From positions 144,540 through 208,539 of the forward strand of contig JACYLQ010000048.1 in the NCBI GenBank assembly GCA_015272395.1: a stretch of 64,000 nt of DNA, read 5' to 3'. The number at the start of each line of letters is the position of its first letter. Position 1 is the first letter of the stretch. The notes below the pieces were generated by a model. That model did no database searches and was not told the origin of the DNA. It saw nothing but the letters and a program-made list of their open reading frames with translations. Made by a program: the position numbers and the translations under genes. Shown piece after piece: positions 1 through 8,527 of the stretch. The stretch is from Calothrix sp. C42_A2020_038 (GTDB lineage Bacteria > Cyanobacteriota > Cyanobacteriia > Cyanobacteriales > Nostocaceae).

Positions 1-143
1 CAGACGATGTAAGAACGCGCGTGACCCAAGTGGCAGTGGTCATATACTGTCACTCCGCAGCAATACATCTTAACCTTTCCTGGTTCGACAGTTTCAAACG
101 GTTCCTGACGACGGGTGAGGGTATTGTAAACGGTTAGGGTCAT
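1..143 (-). CDS. cysS: Cysteine--tRNA ligase, N-terminal fragment (cut by window edge)
   Basis: Class I aminoacyl-tRNA synthetase that charges tRNA-Cys in the cytoplasm. Reading leftwards from an ATG at 143-141, 47 codons stay open to the window edge. The visible protein starts [16 protein letters not shown] and carries the metal-ligand/active-site stretch [10 protein letters not shown] (residues 26-35) and HLGH (38-41), the family's version of the class I HIGH signature. This is the canonical CysRS N-terminus, so the start is well placed. The rest of the gene (roughly 430 more residues in the family) lies to the left of the window. It is divergent from the CobW-family gene at 285, with about 140 bp of shared upstream DNA. 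No binding site was recognised in that spacer. Confidence 0.93.
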   Translation of the reverse strand, partial: MTLTVYNTLTRRQEPFETVEPGKVKMYCCGVTVYDHCHLGHARSYIV

Positions 144-284
144 AGCAATTTATGAGTCTCAAGAAGGATGAGCAATAATATGTTTAGTGACAAGGACAAG
201 GTTATCCCCGCATCCTTATGCTAATGTTTCTCGTACTATTTACGCTATATATCTATCTAAATTAAGTTTCTTTGTGTCGCCGCC

Positions 285-1379
285 ATGCAAACACTTACTT
301 CTGAATCTCAAATGATGGACGCGCCCAAACAGGGATTACCAGTAACAATTATTACTGGTTTTCTCGGTAGTGGGAAAACAACTTTGCTCAACCACATTTT
401 GACAAACCAGCAGGGTTTGAAGACTGCTGTATTGGTAAACGAATTTGGCGAAATTGGTATTGATAACGAGTTAATAGTCTCCACCGATGATAATATGGTG
501 GAACTGAGCAACGGTTGTATCTGCTGCACTATCAATAGTGATTTGGTAGATGCTGTTTATAAAGTCCTGGAACGGGAAGAAAATATAGATTACTTGGTTG
601 TTGAAACAACTGGACTTGCCGACCCATTACCAGTTGCGCTAACTTTTCTTGGTACCGAACTACGGGATTTAACTCGCCTAGATTCAATTATCACTATCGT
701 TGATGCTGCGAATTATAGCTTGGATTTATTCAATTCCGAAGCTGCCCACAGCCAAATTGCTTACGGTGACGTAATTTTGCTTAACAAAACCGATTTAGTT
801 ACAGAATCAGAATTACAAGACTTAGAAAGAAAAATTAACGAAGTTAAAGAAGGCGCCCGTATTATCCGCACCAAAAATTCTCAGGTGCCTTTAGGATTAA
901 TACTCAGCGTTGGTTTGTTCGAGTCGGATAAATATTTTGAGGTTGACGACCATGACCATCACGACCACGAACACCACGAACATGACCATGACCACTCAGC
1001 TTGCGGTCATGACCATCATGACCATGACCACCATCACCATCACCACTCCGACCACTTAGAAAACGATGGGTTTACATCAATTTCATTCCAAAGCGAAAAA
1101 CCTTTCTTAATTAGAAAATTCCAGTATTTCCTAGATAATCAACTACCCACAAACGTATTCCGTGCGAAAGGAATAATGTGGTTTGAAGAAAGTCCCAAAC
1201 GTCACATTTTCCACTTATGCGGTAAACGTTTCACAATGGATGATGACGAGTGGAAAGGCGCCAAGAAAAACCAAGTTGTCCTAATTGGTCAAAACCTTGA
1301 CAAAGAAACATTACTCAAACAACTTGAAAACTGCTTAACAATACCTTCCACAACGCGCGGTCAAGGATTTGGTAAATAA
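285..1379 (+). CDS. COG0523/CobW-family GTPase, probable metal (zinc) chaperone
   Basis: G3E-family GTPase of 364 aa, cytoplasmic. Walker A is GFLGSGKTT (residues 25-33), NEFGEIGID (52-60) is the switch region, and the family metal motif CICC lies at 78-81. NKTDL supplies the GTP-specificity motif. A long His/Asp/Glu-rich segment (about residues 222-260, containing a run of six His) precedes the C-terminal CobW_C domain. Family members insert or traffic Zn, Co or Ni using GTP hydrolysis; the His-rich loop suggests strong metal binding, and zinc is the usual assignment for His-rich COG0523 proteins with CxCC. No Zur-type operator was recognised upstream and no cobalamin genes adjoin, so a CobW role in B12 synthesis is less likely. 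The substrate is not determined by sequence. Confidence 0.93.
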   Translation: MQTLTSESQMMDAPKQGLPVTIITGFLGSGKTTLLNHILTNQQGLKTAVLVNEFGEIGIDNELIVSTDDNMVELSNGCICCTINSDLVDAVYKVLEREENIDYLVVETTGLADPLPVALTFLGTELRDLTRLDSIITIVDAANYSLDLFNSEAAHSQIAYGDVILLNKTDLVTESELQDLERKINEVKEGARIIRTKNSQVPLGLILSVGLFESDKYFEVDDHDHHDHEHHEHDHDHSACGHDHHDHDHHHHHHSDHLENDGFTSISFQSEKPFLIRKFQYFLDNQLPTNVFRAKGIMWFEESPKRHIFHLCGKRFTMDDDEWKGAKKNQVVLIGQNLDKETLLKQLENCLTIPSTTRGQGFGK

Positions 1380-1406
1380 AGGAAAATTATCACAAAAATC
1401 CTAACT

Positions 1407-1445
1407 CTTGTGGGATGGGCATCCCTGCCCGTCCCTGCATGGCTT
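1407..1445. repeat. Partial copy of the GGGCATCC/TGCCCG dispersed repeat
   Basis: The spacer between the CobW-family gene and pilQ holds a short inverted repeat with the core GGGCATCCCTGCCCG, preceded by TTGTGGGAT. Fuller copies of the same family occur near 8455, 23788 and 39057. This copy lacks the right half (GGATGCC...CCACAA). It might also serve as a terminator between the convergent genes, but no T-tract follows. Confidence 0.6.
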
Positions 1446-1613
1446 CAAAGGTACCCAAAACATGCCACAAAAAGACGCGATATAAGCTTTTTGAGTGATT
1501 AACAACTGGGCGTTACCAGCAGACCTGGCTTTTTTAGTTTCTTTTATCACTGTTGGGGGGAAGTCCCCCCATGACCCGCTCTACACAATTAAATCAAATT
1601 TTACAAACGCGAA

Positions 1614-4004
1614 CTATTTTCTCGGTATCTGTAAACCACGACGTTCGAGCAACTGCCGTGCTTCAGGGCTTGGGTTGTAATTGTAACCATAGGAAGAACG
1701 CTCGGAGTCATCCATAATTTGGGGCGTTAACAAAACTACTACCTCATTACGTGAACTCTCTTTATTAGTTCTTCTAAACAAAGACCCAAGAAGCGGAATA
1801 TCACCCAAAATAGGTAGTTTGGACACTGATGTCCTTTCTTGATCCTGAATAATACCGCTTAAAATTAATGTTTGGCCATCACGCAGACGAATTGAACCAG
1901 AAGTAAGTGAGCGTTGCGATACTAAAATGATTCTTCCATTACCCGTGTTTTCAATACCTACAGGTGCGCTTACATTGGGAGCGACAGATAAAGATACAAA
2001 ACCATTGTCATCAATCCGGTCAACCTTTACATTTAACGTCAAACCGACCCTTTCTTTATCAACTGTTCTCTCTGTTCTAGAACCACCTGGAGTATCAACT
2101 ATCCTTTCTGTTATATTTCCTACAACCTCTTGAGTTAGCTGAACATCAGCAGTTTGTCCTTCTTGAACAATTAAAGTTGGGTCTGTCAAAATCTTAGCAT
2201 TACGATTTTGTACTTGGGTTTGCAAACTAGCTAAAAAGCGTTTGGGAAATTGGAATAAAGTGGGTAGTGATGTGGTGGCAGTTCCTAAAGTACCTTGGGC
2301 AACAGTTGGCCGTCCTTCTCTGTCAAATGTAACAATGTTATCTTTTGCTGGTGTAATACTTGAAAAGCCAGGTTGCAAAGGATTGTTATTCGTAGGTGGT
2401 ATGGGTTGGTAGAATTGAAAAGTTCCCGGTTTTTGAGCTTGGGATACGTTGCCATTTTGTTCAATTACTGTTGTACCGGGAACAGTGTCAGGAATACCAA
2501 CACGACTATTGGGGTCAAGAAAAGTTTGGCCACTGATTGGGTTCGGAATTACAGGTGTACTAGTTACACTCTCAGACAACTCGTTTCCTCTAGCTGGTCT
2601 TGACCCACCGAAATTAAGACTTGCAGCACCACCGTCATTAACAAAGAAATTGTTTCCAACACCGAAAGAGAAACTAGTATTGAAATCTTTAATTCCTGAA
2701 AGGTTAACATCAACTATTTTTACGTTAACTGCGACTTGACGACGACGAACATCTAACTGAGCGATTTGAGACATTGCAATATCAACCAGTTTTGGGGGAC
2801 CTATCAAAGTAAGTGAATTGGTTCGCTCATCTCCCAAAACTTGTAAAGTCCGAAGCACAGGTGTCGAATCTTTAAAATCAATTCGCAAAGCTTCAATTTT
2901 TGTTTCAGTACTAGTTTGGCTTTGGCTCTGAGAAGTTGAATTCGCCGATGAATTACCTCTATTATTCAAGTCAATAGATGTGACTGTAGTTACTTGCCGT
3001 TCGCGGCTGATAGCACTTTCTGCTCCCAAGTTCACCAAAAATTTAACTATATCGTCAAGTTTTGCCTGGTTTAAACGTAAGCTACGTACTACAACGTCAC
3101 GGGCAGAATTAGGTAATCTCGGACCAACAAAAATTGTTCTTCCACTACGATTTGCTTCTAAACCACTCAAGCGTAATACATAATTGAATACTTCTTGTAC
3201 TGGCTCATTCTGGATGTCTAGAGAAATTTTCAGGCCATCTGGACCCATTGCCTGTAATTGAGCTGTTGACGCTAAATCTTTGGAGGTTGGGTCTACTGAT
3301 GAATATGCCAAGTTCATGTTGGCAGCGCGCGCAAGTAATGATAAGACTTCACGAACGGGTGCATCGCGCAGTACTAAACGAGGTACTCGTTCTTGTGTTC
3401 CTAAATCAATTACGCTGGGTGATGCGTCTATTGCGGATATTGCGATGTCTCCTACTGGTGGTGCCACTGCACGGGGTAAAAATGGTGGTGCAACGTTGGA
3501 AGGCTGACCTGGGCCTGCTGCGGGTGCTGTTTGCGCGGTGATACCAGTTGGTGGCGCCATTGGTGCTGTAGGAGGTGCTGCTGCGGTTGTACCGTCACCA
3601 GGGGTGAAACTTAAGGTCAGACTATCACGACCGCGTGCTACTGGTTGGGCACCAGGTGTGCCATTGCTGCCTGTGACTACGACGCGCACGCTGTTAGCAT
3701 CAAGTTGATTAATTGCAACTGAAGCGATACCAGGGGCGGGATTATCTTGACGAAAGCTGTTCCCTTGTGGTATTCGTAATTGGGTATTAATTATGTCGGC
3801 TACTAATGTGTTGCCGCGTTGGGTAGTAAATACTTGCGCGCGTTCACCCGAAGAAGCTTCCAATATTAGATTAACTCCAGAATCAACTGGTCTAAGTTTG
3901 ACGTTTGTAACTTGGGTTGTTTGGGCGCTGACTGGTTGAACTGCAATAATTGCAGCAACGGCGCCAAGAGCTAAAGCACTATTAATATTACCGTGACGTT
4001 TCAC
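1614..4004 (-). CDS. pilQ: Type IV pilus secretin PilQ
   Basis: Outer-membrane secretin of the type IV pilus machine (motility, natural competence), 796 aa. An N-terminal signal peptide ends near PVSAQ (residue 28). An AMIN domain (about 30-130), a Pro/Ala-rich linker, an STN domain (about 215-300), secretin N-domains with a Ser/Asn-rich loop, and a C-terminal secretin domain follow. The diagnostic secretin tail is present: SVSKLPILGDIPLLGSLFR, then EVVVLLTPQIM. It is the last gene of the pilM-pilN-pilO-pilQ cluster, separated from pilO by 241 bp containing a heptamer repeat, so it may also have its own promoter. The AMIN domain fits peptidoglycan anchoring in cyanobacteria. Confidence 0.97.
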   Translation of the reverse strand: MKRHGNINSALALGAVAAIIAVQPVSAQTTQVTNVKLRPVDSGVNLILEASSGERAQVFTTQRGNTLVADIINTQLRIPQGNSFRQDNPAPGIASVAINQLDANSVRVVVTGSNGTPGAQPVARGRDSLTLSFTPGDGTTAAAPPTAPMAPPTGITAQTAPAAGPGQPSNVAPPFLPRAVAPPVGDIAISAIDASPSVIDLGTQERVPRLVLRDAPVREVLSLLARAANMNLAYSSVDPTSKDLASTAQLQAMGPDGLKISLDIQNEPVQEVFNYVLRLSGLEANRSGRTIFVGPRLPNSARDVVVRSLRLNQAKLDDIVKFLVNLGAESAISRERQVTTVTSIDLNNRGNSSANSTSQSQSQTSTETKIEALRIDFKDSTPVLRTLQVLGDERTNSLTLIGPPKLVDIAMSQIAQLDVRRRQVAVNVKIVDVNLSGIKDFNTSFSFGVGNNFFVNDGGAASLNFGGSRPARGNELSESVTSTPVIPNPISGQTFLDPNSRVGIPDTVPGTTVIEQNGNVSQAQKPGTFQFYQPIPPTNNNPLQPGFSSITPAKDNIVTFDREGRPTVAQGTLGTATTSLPTLFQFPKRFLASLQTQVQNRNAKILTDPTLIVQEGQTADVQLTQEVVGNITERIVDTPGGSRTERTVDKERVGLTLNVKVDRIDDNGFVSLSVAPNVSAPVGIENTGNGRIILVSQRSLTSGSIRLRDGQTLILSGIIQDQERTSVSKLPILGDIPLLGSLFRRTNKESSRNEVVVLLTPQIMDDSERSSYGYNYNPSPEARQLLERRGLQIPRK

Positions 4005-4211
4005 AGTTCATTCCTCACCTGATATAGACTAAAAGCTTGTGTAGTTATTGTGTCTTGAATTGAATCCAATTTGAATCAAAATAATTGGATTAATACAAGT
4101 ATTTTGATTGAACCTATTTGCAATTTTTCATTACGTTACGTATATATGTCCGCAAAGAAGGCTGCATAACGCAAAAAAGAGAAGAGAGTGTATGAGAAAC
4201 TTTGAAACAAG

Positions 4212-4250
4212 TACTGACTCCTAACTCCCAACTACCAACTCCTAACTATT
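4212..4250. repeat. STRR heptamer repeat (AACTCCY type)
   Basis: A run of imperfect heptamers (CTCCTAA, CTCCCAA, CTACCAA, CTCCTAA) in the pilO-pilQ spacer. Related arrays occur at 34587-34644 and 62195-62250. Short tandemly repeated repetitive heptamers are typical of heterocystous cyanobacterial intergenic DNA. Confidence 0.7.
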
Positions 4251-5010
4251 TCGGCGCCTCTGCTGGTGGTTTTGCTACTGCAGCTGCTTCTTCGGGTGTG
4301 AGTGGCATTAGTGCTTGCAGTTGGAAGGATGTAGAAATTTGGACTGGTCCAATCATGCGTATAGGCTTTCCTAATGCGTCGTTGATTGGTTCCTCGTTGA
4401 GCTTGGAGTCGTAGTCTTTGACTAGCAATAAGGGCTGTAATCGCTCGATATTGCGAAGAATTGACTGGGTTTGTTCGTAAGTACCCGTAAATTCAATGTT
4501 AATTTTGCTACGTTTCAATTTATTATTGACTAATGGTCCAAAAGAGCTATCAGTAATGATTTCGCTCTTTTGAGTATCGGGAGTGTACCTCCGCATTTTT
4601 GCTTTGACAGCATTAGCTGGTAGCAAATCGTTCCCTGATTCGACTAGCCGATTTAAATCTGTCAGCAATGTGTCTAAGGTTTTTTCGTTGGCGAACAAAC
4701 CTAAAACTTGTTTTTGCTGAACTTTGGCTTGAGCTAGCTCTTGTTTAACTTTGTCAATTTGCTTGATGCTGGCTTTTTTCTGCTCAATCTGACCTTGTAA
4801 GTCAGTTTGCTTGGTTTGCTGTTGTTGGAAAGTCTCCCAACTTGGCATCACCATATTCATAACTATGTAAGCTGCCCCACTAAGTCCTAATAACCCGATT
4901 AAGATGCCACCGACTTTTGGTGTAAAGCTAATACCAAAGACAACAGGATAACTAGGAGCAACTTCTTCAAATCCACCACCTTCAAAATCTAAATCTTCAC
5001 TTAGAGTCAT
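4246..5010 (-). CDS. pilO: Type IV pilus inner-membrane protein PilO
   Basis: Inner-membrane/periplasmic alignment-complex protein of the type IV pilus, 254 aa. A short acidic cytoplasmic N-terminus is followed by one transmembrane segment (about residues 33-55), a Gln/Lys-rich coiled coil (58-105) and a periplasmic ferredoxin-like PilO domain. Its ATG overlaps the pilN stop by four bases (ATGA), indicating translational coupling. Position between pilN and pilQ and the PilN-like topology support the assignment. It should pair with PilN and link PilM in the cytoplasm with PilQ in the outer membrane. The C-terminus ends in an Ala/Pro-rich tail. Confidence 0.94.
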   Translation of the reverse strand: MTLSEDLDFEGGGFEEVAPSYPVVFGISFTPKVGGILIGLLGLSGAAYIVMNMVMPSWETFQQQQTKQTDLQGQIEQKKASIKQIDKVKQELAQAKVQQKQVLGLFANEKTLDTLLTDLNRLVESGNDLLPANAVKAKMRRYTPDTQKSEIITDSSFGPLVNNKLKRSKINIEFTGTYEQTQSILRNIERLQPLLLVKDYDSKLNEEPINDALGKPIRMIGPVQISTSFQLQALMPLTPEEAAAVAKPPAEAPK

Positions 5011-5771
5011 CGTTGGAGCGCTCCTGTTTGTTGCAAACTGCGAATACGAGCTACTAGTCCGACTGTGCCTTTTTGTTCTAATTCACGCATCAATTCTGAA
5101 GCTGGAACATCACTCAAGCTAGATTGAATTGTGTATCTCACTACCTTTGGTAGTTTGGCTCCTGGAGGAAGACTACCATTTGGAGGTAGTGGAGCATCAG
5201 TTAATTCAGCACCTGTAATTCGTACCTCCTTAGATTTCAAAAATCTTGATTGTTGTAATGTCACTAGAAAATCATTGACATCACTAAACGAACGCGCGAA
5301 TCCTCCAATTTCAATTCCCCCAACTTGACTAGTTGGTGGTTGTCCCTGTGCTGGTGGAGTTGGTGCAATGTGTTTGAGATTTCCTAGCTGCACCGATGAG
5401 GGAATGCGTTCTTTGACATCTTGGAGTATTGCCGACCAAGGACGAATTTGGTCGAATACTGTCACAAGAGCTTGTGTTTCACTCTTAACTTGAGTAATTT
5501 CTTGTTTGATTTTATTAATATTCCCAATTTCAGCTTCTAATCTTTGATTTTCTTGCTCTAGTTGGGCAATATTTTGCTCTAATTGCTCATTTTGTGCCTG
5601 TAAAAGCCACCATCCAGTTCCAACTATTGCCAGAGAGAAAGCTGCAATTGCTCCACCAATAAACAAAGGAGTTAAGTCTCTTGGCGACATTGCTGCCCTT
5701 GTTTTTTTGCCACCAAAATTAGTTGGAGATGGCACCCGGTCTTTAAGAAAATTAATATCTAAACTATACAT
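5007..5771 (-). CDS. pilN: Type IV pilus inner-membrane protein PilN
   Basis: Bitopic inner-membrane protein of the pilus alignment complex, about 254 aa. The chosen start gives MYSLDINFLKDR, the conserved PilN N-terminal peptide that docks into PilM. An ATG ten codons further upstream would overlap the end of pilM and adds a non-conserved peptide. The chosen ATG lies four bases after the pilM stop and has GAGGTG about 8 nt upstream, made from the last codons of pilM. One transmembrane segment (about 37-58), a coiled coil rich in Gln/Glu (60-105) and a ferredoxin-like periplasmic domain follow. It is coupled to pilO by an ATGA overlap. Confidence 0.94.
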   Translation of the reverse strand: MYSLDINFLKDRVPSPTNFGGKKTRAAMSPRDLTPLFIGGAIAAFSLAIVGTGWWLLQAQNEQLEQNIAQLEQENQRLEAEIGNINKIKQEITQVKSETQALVTVFDQIRPWSAILQDVKERIPSSVQLGNLKHIAPTPPAQGQPPTSQVGGIEIGGFARSFSDVNDFLVTLQQSRFLKSKEVRITGAELTDAPLPPNGSLPPGAKLPKVVRYTIQSSLSDVPASELMRELEQKGTVGLVARIRSLQQTGALQR

Positions 5772-5775
5772 TTGC

Positions 5776-6882
5776 TTACACCTCGCGCATTCCAAGACCA
5801 AGGACTATTCCAAGTCCAGGTCGCTGCATAGCTGGGTATTTTTCTTCATCGATAGTGAGCGATAAGGCGCCTACAGGGTCTATTTGAGTAGCAGGCAAAC
5901 TCAAGCGTTGAGTGAAGAATTCATCTATCTGTGTTAGCCCACCACCTGGACCAGCAAGTAGAATCTGTGCGACTTCCAGATTTTCACTTTGATTTAAGTA
6001 GAAATCTATTGAACGACGCAACTCATCAGTTAATTCTCCTAATACTCGCATCATTGCTGCCATACCTGGATTGACTGAGGTTTGCCCTGTTTTACCCCCC
6101 TCCATTGGTGTCGAAGGAATTGTCATTCCCTGCAAGAGTTCCATATCGCGCGATGCTGGTAAATTCATCGCGCGTGACAAGGCTATTTGCATCTGATAGG
6201 TGCCAATTGGTACCGTTCGCGAGAATTGAGGTACACCATTGACAATAATTGCAATTTCCGTGCTGTCAAACTCAATATCAACTAACACTGCTGCTTCTTG
6301 TGGGCTAAATTGCCGTAGTTGTTCACGAATTGTCCGAATCAATGCAAAACTGCTGATTTCTAATACATCAACTTGTAGTCCTGCTTCCTCAAATGTTCGG
6401 ATATAGGTATCAGTGAAATCTTTGCGGGTGGCGACAAGTAACACTTGTACTTTTTCGATGCCATCTTCATCGATAAAGTAACCAAGTTTCTGATAATCCA
6501 CATCAGCCTCTTCACGAGGATATGGCAAATACAACCCAGCTTCGTGGTTAAGCACCATCTCTCGTAGTTCTTTATCATCTAACTCTGCTGGTACAGGTAT
6601 TAGACGCACGATTGAATCTTGACCAGCTACAGCAGTTGCAACTTTGGAGGCTTTAATTTTGCTTTCGGCAAGTGCCTGCTGAATTATTTGTGCCATTGCT
6701 GGGGGGTCTGTAATTTGACCACCATTGAAGACACCTTCGGGAACTGGCACCGATGTTAAAGCATCTAGTTTTAAGCCTTGACGTTGTTTACGTAAACGTG
6801 CAACATTAACTCGTTGCGGTGACAACTCGATGCCTACCCCTTGATTTGATTTGCCAAATGGACTTTTAAAGCGTTTAAACAC
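5776..6882 (-). CDS. pilM: Type IV pilus assembly ATPase-like protein PilM
   Basis: Actin/FtsA-fold cytoplasmic protein of the pilus machine, 368 aa. The N-terminal phosphate-1-like motif GVGIELSPQRVNVARL and VLVDIEFDSTEIAII in the second subdomain are the signature parts of PilM. Near the C-terminus LLAGPGGGL provides the adenosine motif. It recruits the N-terminal tail of PilN to the inner membrane. It is the first gene of the minus-strand cluster; an imperfect dyad (TTTTAGATTT/AAATCTAAAA) lies upstream around 6946-6973. A promoter presumably lies in 6883-7094, shared with the divergent solute-binding-protein gene. Confidence 0.97.
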   Translation of the reverse strand: MFKRFKSPFGKSNQGVGIELSPQRVNVARLRKQRQGLKLDALTSVPVPEGVFNGGQITDPPAMAQIIQQALAESKIKASKVATAVAGQDSIVRLIPVPAELDDKELREMVLNHEAGLYLPYPREEADVDYQKLGYFIDEDGIEKVQVLLVATRKDFTDTYIRTFEEAGLQVDVLEISSFALIRTIREQLRQFSPQEAAVLVDIEFDSTEIAIIVNGVPQFSRTVPIGTYQMQIALSRAMNLPASRDMELLQGMTIPSTPMEGGKTGQTSVNPGMAAMMRVLGELTDELRRSIDFYLNQSENLEVAQILLAGPGGGLTQIDEFFTQRLSLPATQIDPVGALSLTIDEEKYPAMQRPGLGIVLGLGMREV

Positions 6883-7094
6883 AGTTTTAACCGCAGAATT
6901 GAACCAAGTGAAAATTTTTAATGATTAAAGTCAATCAATTTTCAATTTTAGATTTTGATGCCAAATCTAAAATCTCTTGCTTTAGTTACGCATACCTACT
7001 TACTAAGTGATTTGTTTAGCCTATAATTACCGCAATTCTGCATTCATCCTTTCACCCCCCCAATTGACTCAAAACTAGTTCAACCACAACTAAA

Positions 7095-8399
7095 ATGATT
7101 CCAGTCCAAAAGTTCAGAAAACTGACAATTTGTGCGCTACTTGGCTTATTGACAACCTGGATTGTCAGTTGTAGCACAGGTAACGTTAGTAACAGTTCAA
7201 ATCAAACTTCAGGAGGCGGCGCCAAAATCGAGTTTTGGACGATGTCGCTGAAACCAAAGTTTGACGACTATTTCCAAAATTTAATTGCGAGTTTTGAATC
7301 GCAAAATCAGGGTATAAAGGTTAACTGGGTAGATATACCTTGGGATGGAATGGAGAACAAAATTTTAACATCGGTTTCCGCAAAAACGCCACCTGATGTA
7401 GTAAACCTAAATCCAGGTTTCGCATCGCAATTAGCGGGGCGAAACGCTTGGTTGGAATTGGATACGCGCATTCCCAGTGAAGTTCGTTCCTCCTATCTAC
7501 CCAACATATGGAAAGCGAGTACGCTAGATGGTAAGAGTTTTGGTATACCCTGGTACCTCACTACTCGGCTAACCATTTATAACACTGATTTATTAAAACA
7601 GGCAGGCATAGCTAAAGTGCCCAGTACATATACTGAACTCGCACAAGTTGCTCAACAAATTAGAGACAAAACAGGTAAGTATGCCTTTTTCGTAACATTT
7701 GTCCCGCAAGATTCGGGGGAAGTACTTGAGTCCTTTGTCCAAATGGGGGTAACTTTGCTTGATGCATCGAACAAAGCAGCGTTCAATACCCCCCAAGGAA
7801 AAGCAGCATTTCAATATTGGGTAGATTTATATAAAAAAGGTTTACTCCCCAAAGAAGCACTTACGAAAGGACACCGACACGGCATAAATTTGTATCAATC
7901 GGGAGCAACAGCAATGTTAACTTCAGGCCCCGAATTTCTCAGAACAATTGCCCAAAATGCCCCCAAAATCGCAGCTGCAAGTTCTATCGCACCTCAACTT
8001 ACTGGTGAAACAGGCAAGAAAAACGTCGCGGTCATGAACATTGTTATCCCGCGCGATACTAAGCAACCCGATGCAGCATTAAAATTTGCTTTATACCTGA
8101 CCAACGACCAAAACCAACTAGCTTTTGCCAAAGCAGCCAACGTTTTGCCATCAACTATTAAAGCACTTGGTGATAGCTACTTCAAAGAAGTACCAGCAGA
8201 TGCTCCAACTTACGACAAAGCACGCACTGTCAGCGCTACGCAACTACAACAAGCGTCCGTTCTAACACCTACCATCAGGAATTTCAATCTTCTGCAAAAA
8301 GCAATCTACGATAATCTCCAAGCAGCAATGCTAGGTGAGAAAACCGTAGACCAGGCCATTGCCGACGCAGAAAAAGAATGGAATAGCCAGCAAAGTTAG
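7095..8399 (+). CDS. ABC transporter sugar-type solute-binding lipoprotein (family 1)
   Basis: Periplasmic substrate-binding component of an ABC importer, 434 aa. The N-terminus is a lipoprotein signal ending in the lipobox IVSC (Cys at about residue 26), followed by a Ser/Asn-rich linker. The mature part has the family 1 layout: KIEFWTMSLKP at the start, a first lobe with the AKTPPDVVNLNPGFASQLA segment, and hinge and second lobe ending with a helix before the stop. Permease and ATPase genes are not in the window, so this is an orphan SBP here. The substrate is likely a carbohydrate or compatible solute, but it cannot be read from sequence. It stands divergent from pilM with its own upstream region of about 200 bp. 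Confidence 0.87.
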   Translation: MIPVQKFRKLTICALLGLLTTWIVSCSTGNVSNSSNQTSGGGAKIEFWTMSLKPKFDDYFQNLIASFESQNQGIKVNWVDIPWDGMENKILTSVSAKTPPDVVNLNPGFASQLAGRNAWLELDTRIPSEVRSSYLPNIWKASTLDGKSFGIPWYLTTRLTIYNTDLLKQAGIAKVPSTYTELAQVAQQIRDKTGKYAFFVTFVPQDSGEVLESFVQMGVTLLDASNKAAFNTPQGKAAFQYWVDLYKKGLLPKEALTKGHRHGINLYQSGATAMLTSGPEFLRTIAQNAPKIAAASSIAPQLTGETGKKNVAVMNIVIPRDTKQPDAALKFALYLTNDQNQLAFAKAANVLPSTIKALGDSYFKEVPADAPTYDKARTVSATQLQQASVLTPTIRNFNLLQKAIYDNLQAAMLGEKTVDQAIADAEKEWNSQQS

Positions 8400-8451
8400 G
8401 AGTTGCAAAGGCGCCTTGGATGTCGTGTCTGTTATGTAAAAGAAGCATCCA

Positions 8452-8519
8452 TCTTGTAGAACGGGCATCCTTGCCCGTTTCATATTTAGAGACCGGCGAG
8501 GACACCCATCCCACAACAA
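8452..8519. repeat. GGGCATCC/GGATGCC dispersed repeat (MITE-like), copy 2
   Basis: Between the SBP gene and folC (convergent). The left half is TTGTAGAACGGGCATCCTTG with CCCGTT, and the right half contains ACACCCATCCCACAAC, so the ends form an imperfect terminal inverted repeat of the TTGTGG...CCACAA type. It has the same architecture as the elements at 23788 and 39057. The element may also terminate both convergent genes. Confidence 0.65.
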
Positions 8520-8527
8520 GTGAGAAC

